From assembly GCF_900111005.1 (NCBI RefSeq), contig NZ_FOFV01000018.1:124001-188000 (forward strand): a stretch of DNA of 64,000 nt, given 5' to 3'. Under the pieces are notes generated by a model. It worked only from the letters and a program-made list of their open reading frames with translations, made no database searches and had not been told where the DNA came from. A program made the translations under genes and the position numbers. The DNA is from Lentzea albida. Its GTDB lineage: Bacteria > Actinomycetota > Actinomycetes > Mycobacteriales > Pseudonocardiaceae. Of the stretch, positions 48,574-56,796 are shown piece after piece; the stretch's first letter is position 1; every line of letters starts with the position of its first letter.

Positions 48574-49863
48574 GTGAGTGGTGCGATCGTCGTAGGGTCA
48601 TCCGCTGTGGATGTACCCGCCGACGAGCCAACCGCACCAACCGGACCAGAACCGGTACCGCTGACGGAACCTGCTGATGGGGTCCCGCCCGTGGTCGCCG
48701 ATCCAGCTGCGCTCCGGCGAGCCGCTGACGCGCTCGCCGGGGCGAAGGGCCCGGTCGCGGTGGACACCGAGCGAGCCTCGGGCTATCGCTACTCACAGCG
48801 TGCCTATCTGGTGCAACTGCGCCGGGAAGGCGCCGGCACCTGGTTGGTCGACCCGATCGCCCTCGGCGGTCGGCTTGATCCCCTGGTGCAGGCGTTGGAG
48901 GGCACTGAGTGGGTGTTGCACGCGGCGTCTCAGGACCTGCCGTGCCTCGCCGAACTCGGTCTCCGACCCGGCGTGCTGTTCGACACCGAGCTGGCGGGCA
49001 GGCTGGCTGGGTTCGAACGCGTCGCCTTGGGCACGCTGGTGGAACGGCTACTCGGTTACAGGCTCGAGAAGGGGCACGGCGCGGCCGACTGGTCGCGCCG
49101 GCCCCTTCCTGCCGACTGGCTGACGTACGCCGCTCTCGACGTGGAGCTGCTCGTGCAGCTGCGCGACGTCCTCGAAGCCGAACTGGAGCGCCAGGGCAAG
49201 CTCGCCTGGGCGCTCGAGGAGTTCGAGGCCGTGCGGACGGCGCCGTTGCCGCGTCCCCGCACCGATCCCTGGCGCCGCACGTCCGGTATCCACCGCGTGC
49301 GCAACCAGAGGCAACTTGCCCTCGTGCGCGCGCTGTGGGAAGCCCGCGACACCGTGGCCCGTGAACGCGACATCGCTCCCGGCCGAGTCCTCCCGGACTC
49401 CGCGCTGATGGAGGCCGCCTCCCGCAACCCCGCCAACGAGGCGGAGCTGCTCGCCCTGCCCGTCTTCCGCGGCCGTTCCCAGCGCCGCATGGCCGGTGTC
49501 TGGATGAACGCCCTGCGCAAGGCGGGCGCGTTGACCAAGGCGGAGCTCCCCGAACCCGCGGGCCAGCACGACGGCCCGCCCCCGCCCAACCGCTGGGCGG
49601 ACAAGGACCCGGACGCCGCGGCCCGCCTGGCGGCGACCCGCGCGGCGCTGGCGACCATCGCCGAGGCCAACACCCTCCCGGTGGAGAACCTGCTGCTGCC
49701 GGACCTGGTGCGCCGCACCTGCTGGCAACCGCCCGCCGACCTCTCCCCGGAGTCCGTTGCCTCCGTGCTGCGCGAAGGCGGGGCGCGGTCGTGGCAGATC
49801 GACCTCACGCTGGAAGCACTGACGAAGGCGCTGGCCGCGTCAGCTCCTCCTCCGGCCGGCTAG
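48574..49863 (+). CDS. RNase D-like 3'-5' exonuclease with HRDC domain
   Basis: A 429-residue nuclease. The DnaQ-like exonuclease core has motif I in PVAVDTERASGYRYSQRAYL (Asp-x-Glu), motif II in WVLHAASQDLPCLAE and motif III in LTYAALDVELLVQL. The HRDC domain follows ('QLALVRALWEARDTVARERD', 'NEAELLALPVFRGRSQRRMA'), then a C-terminal extension seen in actinobacterial members ('VENLLLPDLVRRTCWQPP'). It probably trims tRNA or other small RNA 3' ends. The first about 40 residues are Pro/Ala-rich and poorly conserved; the GTG start at 48574 is uncertain. Confidence 0.88.
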   Translation: MSGAIVVGSSAVDVPADEPTAPTGPEPVPLTEPADGVPPVVADPAALRRAADALAGAKGPVAVDTERASGYRYSQRAYLVQLRREGAGTWLVDPIALGGRLDPLVQALEGTEWVLHAASQDLPCLAELGLRPGVLFDTELAGRLAGFERVALGTLVERLLGYRLEKGHGAADWSRRPLPADWLTYAALDVELLVQLRDVLEAELERQGKLAWALEEFEAVRTAPLPRPRTDPWRRTSGIHRVRNQRQLALVRALWEARDTVARERDIAPGRVLPDSALMEAASRNPANEAELLALPVFRGRSQRRMAGVWMNALRKAGALTKAELPEPAGQHDGPPPPNRWADKDPDAAARLAATRAALATIAEANTLPVENLLLPDLVRRTCWQPPADLSPESVASVLREGGARSWQIDLTLEALTKALAASAPPPAG

Positions 49864-49869
49864 GCGCAC

Positions 49870-49896
49870 CCGGCTGATATCCGATATATCAGCCGG
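49870..49896. terminator. Intrinsic terminator after the RNase D-like gene
   Basis: CCGGCTGATAT and ATATCAGCCGG form a perfect 11-bp stem over a 5-base loop, 7 bases after the stop. CTGTTTGG follows on the plus strand. Confidence 0.75.
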
Positions 49897-49973
49897 CTGT
49901 TTGGTGGCACGAGCCATTCGCTGACGACTGCACCCGTCCTTGCGGGGCGGGTGCCGTCGTCGGGTGCTCGTGC

Positions 49974-50621
49974 TCATGCCCGGCAGCTGATCTCCATGCC
50001 GTCCTCGACCGGCAACGCGACGCTGACGTAGCCGTTCGCCGGGTCCCGCACGTAGGCGAGGTAGCCGGCCATCGACTCCTGGTCGATGTCGTCGGCCACC
50101 ACGACCGCCCCGGCCGCGAGCCGTGGTTCGAGGTCGCGCAGCACGGGCAGGCACAGCTCCTTCCACCCGTCGAGCAGCACCAGCCCGATCGGCCCCTTCA
50201 GGTCGGCCAGCGTGCGGCGGGCGTCGCCGGGCAGGATCGTCGCGACGCCGCCCAGCCCCGCCTCGTCGAGGTTCTTCCTGGCCGCGGCGACCTTCGCCTC
50301 GGACATCTCGGTCCCGTACACGTGCCCCTTGCCGTTGTCCGCGACCGCCGCCGCGAGGTAGAGCGTCGAGATGCCGAAAGACGTGCCGAACTCGACCACG
50401 TTCTCCGGCCTGCTCGCCCGCACCAGCGCGTACAGCAGGTCGCCGCCCCGCGCCGAGATCGGCATGTAGATGCCGGCCAGCAGGTCGGCGCGTTCCTGCG
50501 CATCGGCCGACCGCACCGCGTCCCACTCCAGCGCCTCGAACGTGTCGTCGTCTCCCCCGGCGCCGTCGAACAACCGGTCCAGCACCGACCGCACCCGCGG
50601 CTCCCTCAAAGTGTTCGTCAT
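49974..50621 (-). CDS. Class I SAM-dependent O-methyltransferase
   Basis: A 215-residue enzyme of the catechol-type O-methyltransferase group (Methyltransf_3/24): 'IYMPISARGGDLLYALVRAS', the SAM-binding VVEFGTSFGISTLYLAAAV, acidic GTEMSEAKVAAARKNL, GPIGLVLLDGWKELCLPVL and 'AGAVVVADDIDQESMAGYL' with metal-binding aspartates. The substrate is unknown. It is divergent from a TetR gene across an 18-bp perfect palindrome, so it is probably controlled by that repressor, which suggests a response to a small molecule. Confidence 0.85.
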   Translation of the reverse strand: MTNTLREPRVRSVLDRLFDGAGGDDDTFEALEWDAVRSADAQERADLLAGIYMPISARGGDLLYALVRASRPENVVEFGTSFGISTLYLAAAVADNGKGHVYGTEMSEAKVAAARKNLDEAGLGGVATILPGDARRTLADLKGPIGLVLLDGWKELCLPVLRDLEPRLAAGAVVVADDIDQESMAGYLAYVRDPANGYVSVALPVEDGMEISCRA

Positions 50622-50633
50622 GGCAGCTAGACT

Positions 50634-50651
50634 AGACGCAACGTTGCGTCT
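50634..50651. promoter_or_regulatory. Perfect 18-bp palindromic operator
   Basis: AGACGCAACGTTGCGTCT is a perfect palindrome in the 71-base divergent region, 13 bases from the methyltransferase start. This is the expected form of a TetR operator; outer CTAG words (50631 and 50655) extend the symmetry loosely. Confidence 0.75.
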
Positions 50652-50692
50652 TGCCTAGCTCGCACTAAGGTACGGCCCCAGGGAGGCGAACG

Positions 50693-51313
50693 ATGGAGAG
50701 CAGCACCACGCACAGCGACAACACCCGGCATCGCGGCAACAGGCACGGCCGCAGCGAAGAGGCGCGGCAGGCGGTCCTGGAGGCGGCCGACGACCTCCTC
50801 GCCGAACGGGGCTTCGCCGGCGTGACGATGGAGGGCATCGCCGCGCGGGCGGGCGTCGCGAAGCAGACGATCTACCGCTGGTGGCCGTCCAAGGTCGACG
50901 TCCTGCTGGAGGCGTTCACCGAGGACATGGCCGAACACCTCACCCCGGAGGACCTCGGCGACCTCGGCGCCGACCTGCGCGTCCACCTGGCACGCCTGGC
51001 GGACTTCCTGACCGAGTCGGACCCCGGCGCGGTCTTCCGCGCACTGACCGGCCAGGCCCAGCACGACCCCCAGCTGGCGGCACGCCTGCGCGACGACCAC
51101 CTCAGCCACCAGCGCACCCGCGACGCCCTCCCCCTGCGCCGCGCGATCGCCCGCGGCGACCTCCCCGCCGACCTCGACGTGGACACGGCCCTCGACCACC
51201 TCGTCGGCCCGATCCACTACCGCGTCCTGGTCACCGGCGCGCCGGTCCCCCGCGAGTTCACCGACGACCTCGTCGCCGCCTTCCTGGACCGCCACCGGGC
51301 GGGCCCGCGATGA
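50693..51313 (+). CDS. TetR family repressor
   Basis: A 206-residue regulator: HTH 'ARQAVLEAADDLLAERGFAG', 'VTMEGIAARAGVAKQTIYRW' followed by 'WPSKVDVLLEAFTEDMAEHL', and a TetR_C_11-like ligand domain ('LADFLTESDPGAVFRALTGQ', 'LDHLVGPIHYRVLVTGAPVP'). GGGAGG lies before the ATG. It faces the O-methyltransferase across the 50634-50651 palindrome and is coupled to a GNAT gene by an ATGA overlap, so it likely controls both directions. Confidence 0.9.
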   Translation: MESSTTHSDNTRHRGNRHGRSEEARQAVLEAADDLLAERGFAGVTMEGIAARAGVAKQTIYRWWPSKVDVLLEAFTEDMAEHLTPEDLGDLGADLRVHLARLADFLTESDPGAVFRALTGQAQHDPQLAARLRDDHLSHQRTRDALPLRRAIARGDLPADLDVDTALDHLVGPIHYRVLVTGAPVPREFTDDLVAAFLDRHRAGPR

Positions 51314-52104
51314 CCGGTCGAGGGGGCAGCGGCCCGGCCGACAGCGGTTCGGCAGACGGTCCAGTGGACAGCGGCTGCGCAGGCAGCGGCTCCGCAGACA
51401 GCGGCTGCGCAGGCAGTGACTCCACAAGCAGCGGCGCCGCGGCCACCGACTCCGCAGACAGCGGCTCCGCAGTCAGCGGCTCCGCGGCCACCAACTCCGC
51501 GGACAGCGACCCAGCGGACACCAGCCCCACGGCGACCCGCCTCGCACGCAGCGGTCCAGCGGACACCAGCCCCGCAGCCACCGGCCCAGCGCCCACCGGC
51601 CCAGCGCCCACCGCCTCCTCACCCGTCAACATGGACCGCCTCACCCTGCTCCCCCTGGCCGTCGAGCACGCCGGCGAGATGGCCGAGGTCCTCGCCGACC
51701 CGGCCCTGCACACCTTCACCGGCGGCACCCCGCTCACCTCCGAAGCCCTCCGGGCCCGCTACGGACGACTGGCGGCGGGCTCCCCCGACCCAGCCGTCCG
51801 CTGGCTGAACTGGGTGATCCGCCTGCGCGACGAGAACCGCCTCACCGGCACCGTCCAGGCGACCGTCGCCGACGGCACGGCCGAGATCGCCTGGGTCGTC
51901 GGCACCCCGTGGCAGGGCCGGGGCATCGCCCGCGAAGCGGCCCAAGGCCTCGTCACCTGGCTTCGCACCCAGCCGGTCCACACCGTGATCGCCCACGTCC
52001 ACCCGGACCACCACGCCTCCGCCGCCGTCGCCGCGTCCGCCGGTCTCACCGCCACCGACGAGGTGCACGACGGCGAGATCCGCTGGCGGCTGCACCTCAA
52101 CTGA
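51310..52104 (+). CDS. GNAT acetyltransferase with pentapeptide-repeat N-terminal extension
   Basis: A 264-residue protein. Residues about 107-264 are a GNAT domain ('LTLLPLAVEHAGEMAEVLAD', 'WVIRLRDENRLTGTVQATVA', 'EIAWVVGTPWQGRGIAREAA', 'HVHPDHHASAAVAASAGLTA'), of the RimJ/RimL-like kind. Residues 1-105 are a low-complexity region made of about a dozen five-residue units of the form G-S-A-D-S, encoded by a 15-base tandem repeat. The ATG overlaps the TetR stop (ATGA). An internal ATG at 51631 would give a normal GNAT without the repeats, so the true start is open. Confidence 0.78.
   Translation: MTGRGGSGPADSGSADGPVDSGCAGSGSADSGCAGSDSTSSGAAATDSADSGSAVSGSAATNSADSDPADTSPTATRLARSGPADTSPAATGPAPTGPAPTASSPVNMDRLTLLPLAVEHAGEMAEVLADPALHTFTGGTPLTSEALRARYGRLAAGSPDPAVRWLNWVIRLRDENRLTGTVQATVADGTAEIAWVVGTPWQGRGIAREAAQGLVTWLRTQPVHTVIAHVHPDHHASAAVAASAGLTATDEVHDGEIRWRLHLN
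51331..51560 (+). repeat. 15-bp tandem repeats in the 5' part of the GNAT gene
   Basis: About fifteen degenerate 15-base units of the type GGCTCCGCAGACAGC or GGCTGCGCAGGCAGC follow one another. They keep the reading frame. The strength of the repeat at DNA level suggests expansion by slippage. Confidence 0.7.
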
Positions 52105-52233
52105 CGCTTCAGGCCGAGTTGCCGGGCACGCACCCGACAACGGTGACGTGTTGACAGTTGCCGTTGCGAAATATCCGGCCGGGGTGACGGACATATGCCG
52201 CCGAGGAGTTGTCCGTCCCCAGAGAGGCCTCCG

Positions 52234-55200
52234 TTGAAGCGAAACCTCCCCCTCGCCGTGGCCGGCGTCGTCCTGGCCACAGCGCTGAGCGGCGCCACCC
52301 ACGCCGCCGCGACCACCGCAGAAACCACCGCGAACACCACCGCCGGGCCCCAGCAGGGTGCGGCGAGCGAGCAGTGGATCACCCTGGTCACCGGTGACCA
52401 GGTGCTGACCGACGACAAGGGCAAGCCGAAGCAGTGGAAGCCCGCACCGGGCCGTGAGCACATCATGGTCGCCACGAGAGAGGACGGCGCGCACCTCTAC
52501 GCCGTGCCTCAGGACGTCGAAGCGATGATCTCCGAGGGCAGGCTGGACCGGCGCCTGTTCGACCTCGCGCTGCTGAGCAGGCCCGAGTACACCAAGCGCA
52601 AGGGGCTCGGCGTGCTCGTGTCGGGCGGCACCGGGCTGCGGAACGCGCGCCAGTTCAGCCGCATCGGTGTGGACGCCGTGACGGTGACGGCCGAGACCGC
52701 GCCGGACGTGTGGAAGTCGCTCGCGAACGCACGCACGGCGAAGACCACGATCTGGCTGGACGCGGTGCGCAAGGCCGCGCTCGACCGCAGCACTGCCCAG
52801 ATCGGGGCGCCGCAGGCGTGGCAGGCCGGGTTCGACGGCACGGGCGTCAAGATCGCCGTGCTGGACACCGGTGTCGACAACACCCATCCCGACCTCGCCA
52901 CGCAGGAGATCGCGGAGAAGAACTTCACCGACTCCCCCGACAACGTCGACCGCGTCGGGCACGGCACGCACGTCGCGTCCATCGCGGCCGGCACCGGTGC
53001 GAAGTCCGGCGGGAAGTTCCGGGGCGTGGCTCCGGGCGCGCGCATCCTCGACGGCAAGGTGCTCGGGGACGACGGGTCCGGGTTCGAGTCCGGGATCCTC
53101 GCGGGCATGGAGTGGGCCGTCGAGCAGCAGGCGGACGTCGTCAACATGAGCCTCGGCGGTGACGACGGCCCGTTGCTCGACCCGATGGAGGTCCTCGTCA
53201 ACAAGCTCTCGCAGGAGACCGGCACGCTGTTCGTCATCGCCTCGGGCAACTCCGGCCCGAACAGCGTCGGGTCACCCGGAAGCGCGGACGCCGCGCTCAC
53301 CGTCGGTGCCGTGGACCGCGATGACGAGCTCGCGCCGTTCTCCAGCACCGGTCCCCGCAACGGTGACGGCGCCATCAAACCCGACATCACCGCACCCGGC
53401 GTCGAGATCGGCGCGGCCGCGGCGGGCGTGCTCGGGGAGACGAGGCCCAAGCCCGCCGACGGCTACATCGCGCTGAGCGGCACGTCGATGGCGACCCCGC
53501 ACGTCACGGGCGCGGCGGCGATCCTGGCTCAGGTGCACCCGGACTGGAACGGCGAGCAGCTCAAGGCCGCGCTCACGGCGTCCGCGAAGCCGGGCGCGCA
53601 CACCCCGTTCGAGCAGGGCGCCGGGCGTGCCGACATCGCCAAGGCGATCAAGCAGACGGTCACGTCGAGCTCGGTCTCGTTCGGCACGGCGTTGTGGCCG
53701 CACAACGACGACGTTCCGATGACGCGCGACGTCGTCTATCGCAACGAGGGCGACCAGCCCGTCACGCTCGCGCTCAAGCTCGACACGGCGGCGCCGCAGG
53801 GCTTCTTCACGCTGAAGGACGCCACTCTGACCGTGCCCGCGCACGGCACGGCCACCACCACTCTCACCGCTGACACCAAGATCGGTGGCGACGCGTCCGG
53901 CGCGTTCAGTGCGTACGTCAACGCGAGCGGCGGCGGCCAGTCCGTCGTCACCCCTGCGGCCGTGACGCGGGAAGACGAGCGCTACACGCTCACGATCAAG
54001 GCGATCGGCCGCGACGGCAAGCCCGCCGCGGACTGGCGGGCCGAACTGCAGGGCGTCACCGGGGACGCGCAGGGCGGCTTCGCTGGCCTCGGCACCGGGC
54101 TCGAGTCCCTGCGCGTGCCGAAGGGCCGTTACCTGATGACCGGCCGCAGCTGGGTCGAGCCGACCCAGCCGAACCCGAACTACAACTGGTTCAACGGCAC
54201 CAACATCGACATCGCCGCCGACACGACGATCACGCTCGACGCCCGTCAGGCCAAGCCGGTCGACGTCACGTGGCCGGGCAAGGCCGAGGAGCGCCACTCG
54301 TACATCAGGGTCGGCCACAAGATGCCGGTGACCGAGTACGGCTTCGGCCTGCTGGGCGTGCCGCTGCGCTTCCTCAACACCGCGCACGTCGGCCCGGAGG
54401 GCAGGCAGGGCGAGATGAACGAACTGCTCGTCGCCTCCTACACCGGCGCCGACCGGGAGGAGTTCCACCTCGCCGACCAGTCGACGACGCTCACGAAGTT
54501 CTGGACCGGCTACCAGAAGCAGCTGAAGTCCAAGGACGTCGTGACCGTCGAGGCCGCGTCGGGCACCACCGCACCGGACCGCACGGGTTACCTGTACGCC
54601 AGCGCCGCCGTCGGCGACAGCCCGCTGTTCGGCGTCGCGTTCGGGCACGCGCTGCCGCACTCCAGGAAGATGTACCTCTACTCGCCCACGCACACCTGGG
54701 GCTTCCGCTTCGAGCAGGACACGAGCGCCGGCACCGAGGCGTTCTGGGCCGCGGCGGACGAGCAGTTCAAGCCGGGCCGCACCTACCGCAGGACGTTCAA
54801 CACCGGCGTCTTCGGCCCGGCGCTCACGAACGAGCGCCGCGTCGGCCTCTACCGCGACGGGGACGTCCTGTTCGGCAGCCTGCCGTTCTTCGCGGACGGC
54901 CAGGGCCGCTCGGGCGGTTCGATCGTGGACTCGGGGTCGACCGTGCTGAAGCGGGGCGGGAAGGTGGTCGACTCGACCGACCGGCCGCTGGACCTCGAGA
55001 CGTTCTTCTCGTTGCCGGCGACGCCCGGCCGCTACGAGCTGACGACCACGGCGAACCGGTCGGGCGTCGCGGCGATCAGCACCTCGGTCACCACGACGTG
55101 GGGTTTCGACTCGGCCACGACGCCGGCGGTCACGCAGGTGCCGCTGTCGATGGTCCGGTTCACGCCGGAACTCGGCCTCGACGGAACGCTGCCCGCGTAC

Positions 55201-55425
55201 CGGGTCCAGCAGATCCCGCTGACGGTGCAGGGCAAGGTGAAGTCGCTGTCCACGCAGGTGTCCTACGACAAGGGCCGCACCTGGCAGCGGACGCTGGTCA
55301 TCGGCGGCTCGATGATCGTCGTCAACCCCGGCCGCGGTGGCAGCGTCTCGCTGCGGGCCACGGCCGTCGGCAAGGGCGGTGACTCGGTCACCCAGACCGT
55401 GATCGACGCCTACCTGGCGAAGTAG
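52234..55425 (+). CDS. Secreted subtilisin-like serine protease (S8), paralogue of the 39.5-kb gene
   Basis: A 1063-residue protease read from TTG at 52234 (AGAGAGG 8 bases upstream); an in-frame ATG at 52195 gives a signal peptide with an unusual Pro/Arg lead. Signal peptide: KRNLPLAVAGVVLATALSG. A propeptide follows ('WITLVTGDQVLTDDKGKPK'), then the S8 core with Asp211 in IAVLDTGVDNTHPDL, His243 in GHGTHVAS and Ser418 in SGTSMATPHVTG. The C-terminal 550 residues are beta-rich. Architecture and several segments ('FSSTGPRNGDGAIKPDITAP') match the other protease, so the two are a paralogous pair separated by 10 kb. A TTGACA box lies at 52151. Confidence 0.92.
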   Translation: MKRNLPLAVAGVVLATALSGATHAAATTAETTANTTAGPQQGAASEQWITLVTGDQVLTDDKGKPKQWKPAPGREHIMVATREDGAHLYAVPQDVEAMISEGRLDRRLFDLALLSRPEYTKRKGLGVLVSGGTGLRNARQFSRIGVDAVTVTAETAPDVWKSLANARTAKTTIWLDAVRKAALDRSTAQIGAPQAWQAGFDGTGVKIAVLDTGVDNTHPDLATQEIAEKNFTDSPDNVDRVGHGTHVASIAAGTGAKSGGKFRGVAPGARILDGKVLGDDGSGFESGILAGMEWAVEQQADVVNMSLGGDDGPLLDPMEVLVNKLSQETGTLFVIASGNSGPNSVGSPGSADAALTVGAVDRDDELAPFSSTGPRNGDGAIKPDITAPGVEIGAAAAGVLGETRPKPADGYIALSGTSMATPHVTGAAAILAQVHPDWNGEQLKAALTASAKPGAHTPFEQGAGRADIAKAIKQTVTSSSVSFGTALWPHNDDVPMTRDVVYRNEGDQPVTLALKLDTAAPQGFFTLKDATLTVPAHGTATTTLTADTKIGGDASGAFSAYVNASGGGQSVVTPAAVTREDERYTLTIKAIGRDGKPAADWRAELQGVTGDAQGGFAGLGTGLESLRVPKGRYLMTGRSWVEPTQPNPNYNWFNGTNIDIAADTTITLDARQAKPVDVTWPGKAEERHSYIRVGHKMPVTEYGFGLLGVPLRFLNTAHVGPEGRQGEMNELLVASYTGADREEFHLADQSTTLTKFWTGYQKQLKSKDVVTVEAASGTTAPDRTGYLYASAAVGDSPLFGVAFGHALPHSRKMYLYSPTHTWGFRFEQDTSAGTEAFWAAADEQFKPGRTYRRTFNTGVFGPALTNERRVGLYRDGDVLFGSLPFFADGQGRSGGSIVDSGSTVLKRGGKVVDSTDRPLDLETFFSLPATPGRYELTTTANRSGVAAISTSVTTTWGFDSATTPAVTQVPLSMVRFTPELGLDGTLPAYRVQQIPLTVQGKVKSLSTQVSYDKGRTWQRTLVIGGSMIVVNPGRGGSVSLRATAVGKGGDSVTQTVIDAYLAK

Positions 55426-55461
55426 CGGGTGCTGCGGCGGGCGCCCGCGGGCGCCCGCCGT

Positions 55462-56205
55462 TCAGCGCTTCGGGAACGCCTCGTCGTAGAGCGCCCGCAG
55501 GGACGGCTCGTCGGGCCCGCTGTAGCCGCACCCCATCACCTTCAGGTCGCTGGCCGCGACGAGGTACCTCCTGCCGGCCTCGGGTTCGAACCCGAGCAGC
55601 ACGGGCGCACCGGTGGTGTTCCTGACCTCGACGACGTCGGCCTCCCCCGTCCAGGCGCGGTGGACCTGCAGCGTCACGACGTCGGCCTCGACCTTCAGGG
55701 CGGTGGCCTCGAACGCCATCCCCGCCTGTTCGGCGAGCACGGCCGCCTCGGGCGTGCGGCACCGGACGTCCCCGTCGGCCGGCGCCGCCGTGAGCACGGC
55801 GACCGTGGTCTTGCGGCCGCTGGACGACGTCGCCGTCGTCGGCGGTGCCTGAGTCGTGCTGGTGCCGGGCGGGGCCGGGGCGCTGGTCGCCGGCCGTCCC
55901 CCGCTGGTGTCGGGCAGGCCCGGCCCGTTCTCCAGACCGGGCCGGGTGGTCGTCGGCAACGCCACGTCCGGCCTGGGCGCCTGCTCGGAGTCCCCCCCGC
56001 CCAGCACCACCACCCCGGCGACCACCGCGACGACGGCGACGGCGCCGACGAGCACCGGCAGCAGCCGCGAGGCCGGCCTCGGCGGGGCGGGGGCGTCGAG
56101 CGCGGCACCGGCGACGAGCCGCCGTGCCTCGTCGTCCGGCAGGGGCCGCAGCGAGCGCGCCGGGTCGGCGCGGCGCATCCGGTCGCGCAGGTCGTCGTCG
56201 GTCAT
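55462..56205 (-). CDS. Single-pass membrane protein coupled to the ECF sigma factor (possible anti-sigma)
   Basis: A 247-residue protein: a short cytoplasmic N-terminal part (MTDDDLRDRMRRADPARSLR), one membrane helix (LLPVLVGAVAVVAVVAGVVV, about 48-68), a Thr/Pro/Ser-rich outer linker, and an outer domain with two cysteines (VRCRTPEAAVL, VMGCGYSG). It overlaps the sigma gene by 4 bases (ATGA), the usual arrangement for a membrane anti-sigma or sigma-linked sensor. No zinc-binding anti-sigma motif is seen, so regulation of the sigma factor is an inference from the coupling. Confidence 0.72.
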   Translation of the reverse strand: MTDDDLRDRMRRADPARSLRPLPDDEARRLVAGAALDAPAPPRPASRLLPVLVGAVAVVAVVAGVVVLGGGDSEQAPRPDVALPTTTRPGLENGPGLPDTSGGRPATSAPAPPGTSTTQAPPTTATSSSGRKTTVAVLTAAPADGDVRCRTPEAAVLAEQAGMAFEATALKVEADVVTLQVHRAWTGEADVVEVRNTTGAPVLLGFEPEAGRRYLVAASDLKVMGCGYSGPDEPSLRALYDEAFPKR

Positions 56206-56717
56206 GGCCGCTCTCCTTCCGCCTGCTCGTCCAGCAGGGACTTCAACTTCCGGCGTGCCCGGTGCAGGCGGATGCTCACGGCGTTGGCGGTCGTCCCGAC
56301 CACCTGGGCGATCTCGGCGGGCCCCAGTTCCTCCCACGCCCAGAGCCGCACCAGTTCGGCGTCGGCGGAGGACAGCCGCGCGAGCGCTCTGGCCAGGCCC
56401 GGATCCGGGTCGTCGCGCGCCGGTGTGTGCTCCGGCGGTCGGGCGAGCTGCCAGATCCGCACGAGCAGCCGGTCCTGCCGGCGCCGCGACCGTTCGGCGT
56501 TGGCGAGGCAGTTGCGCGCCACGGCGTACGCCCACGCCAGCGGTTCGGCCGGCATCTCGTCGCGCCGCCGCCACGCGACCAGCAGCGTCTCGGACAGCAC
56601 GTCGTCCGCGGTCGCGGCGTCGGTCCGGCGCGCCAGGTACCGGCGCAGCGGCTCGATCAGCGCCTGCGCGACGGCCTCGAAGCCCGTCTGGCGCGGTTCC
56701 ACGTCCACCTGCTCCAC
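56202..56717 (-). CDS. ECF-type RNA polymerase sigma factor
   Basis: A 171-residue sigma-70 family factor. Region 2 shows 'LARRTDAATADDVLSETLLV', 'WRRRDEMPAEPLAWAYAVAR' and 'NCLANAERSRRRQDRL'. Region 4 shows 'ARLSSADAELVRLWAWEELG', 'PAEIAQVVGTTANAVSIRLH' and 'RARRKLKSLL'. The GTG start is preceded by GGTGGAG. A promoter of the ECF kind lies just upstream, suggesting self-activation. Its membrane partner follows with a 4-base overlap. Which stress it answers cannot be told. Confidence 0.88.
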   Translation of the reverse strand: MEQVDVEPRQTGFEAVAQALIEPLRRYLARRTDAATADDVLSETLLVAWRRRDEMPAEPLAWAYAVARNCLANAERSRRRQDRLLVRIWQLARPPEHTPARDDPDPGLARALARLSSADAELVRLWAWEELGPAEIAQVVGTTANAVSIRLHRARRKLKSLLDEQAEGERP

Positions 56718-56734
56718 CCCGGGTCATGTCCGGC

Positions 56735-56764
56735 AGGACGCCCGCTCTTTCACCGGAGTTGCAA
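56735..56764 (-). promoter_or_regulatory. Putative ECF sigma promoter (autoregulatory)
   Basis: Read leftward: TTGCAACT, 16-base spacer, CGTCCT, then 17 bases to the sigma GTG. This fits the GCAAC / CGTC pattern of ECF promoters at the place where such factors control themselves. Confidence 0.4.
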
Positions 56765-56796
56765 GCGGATGTGTCTGTTAAGGGGTCTAACGGAGA

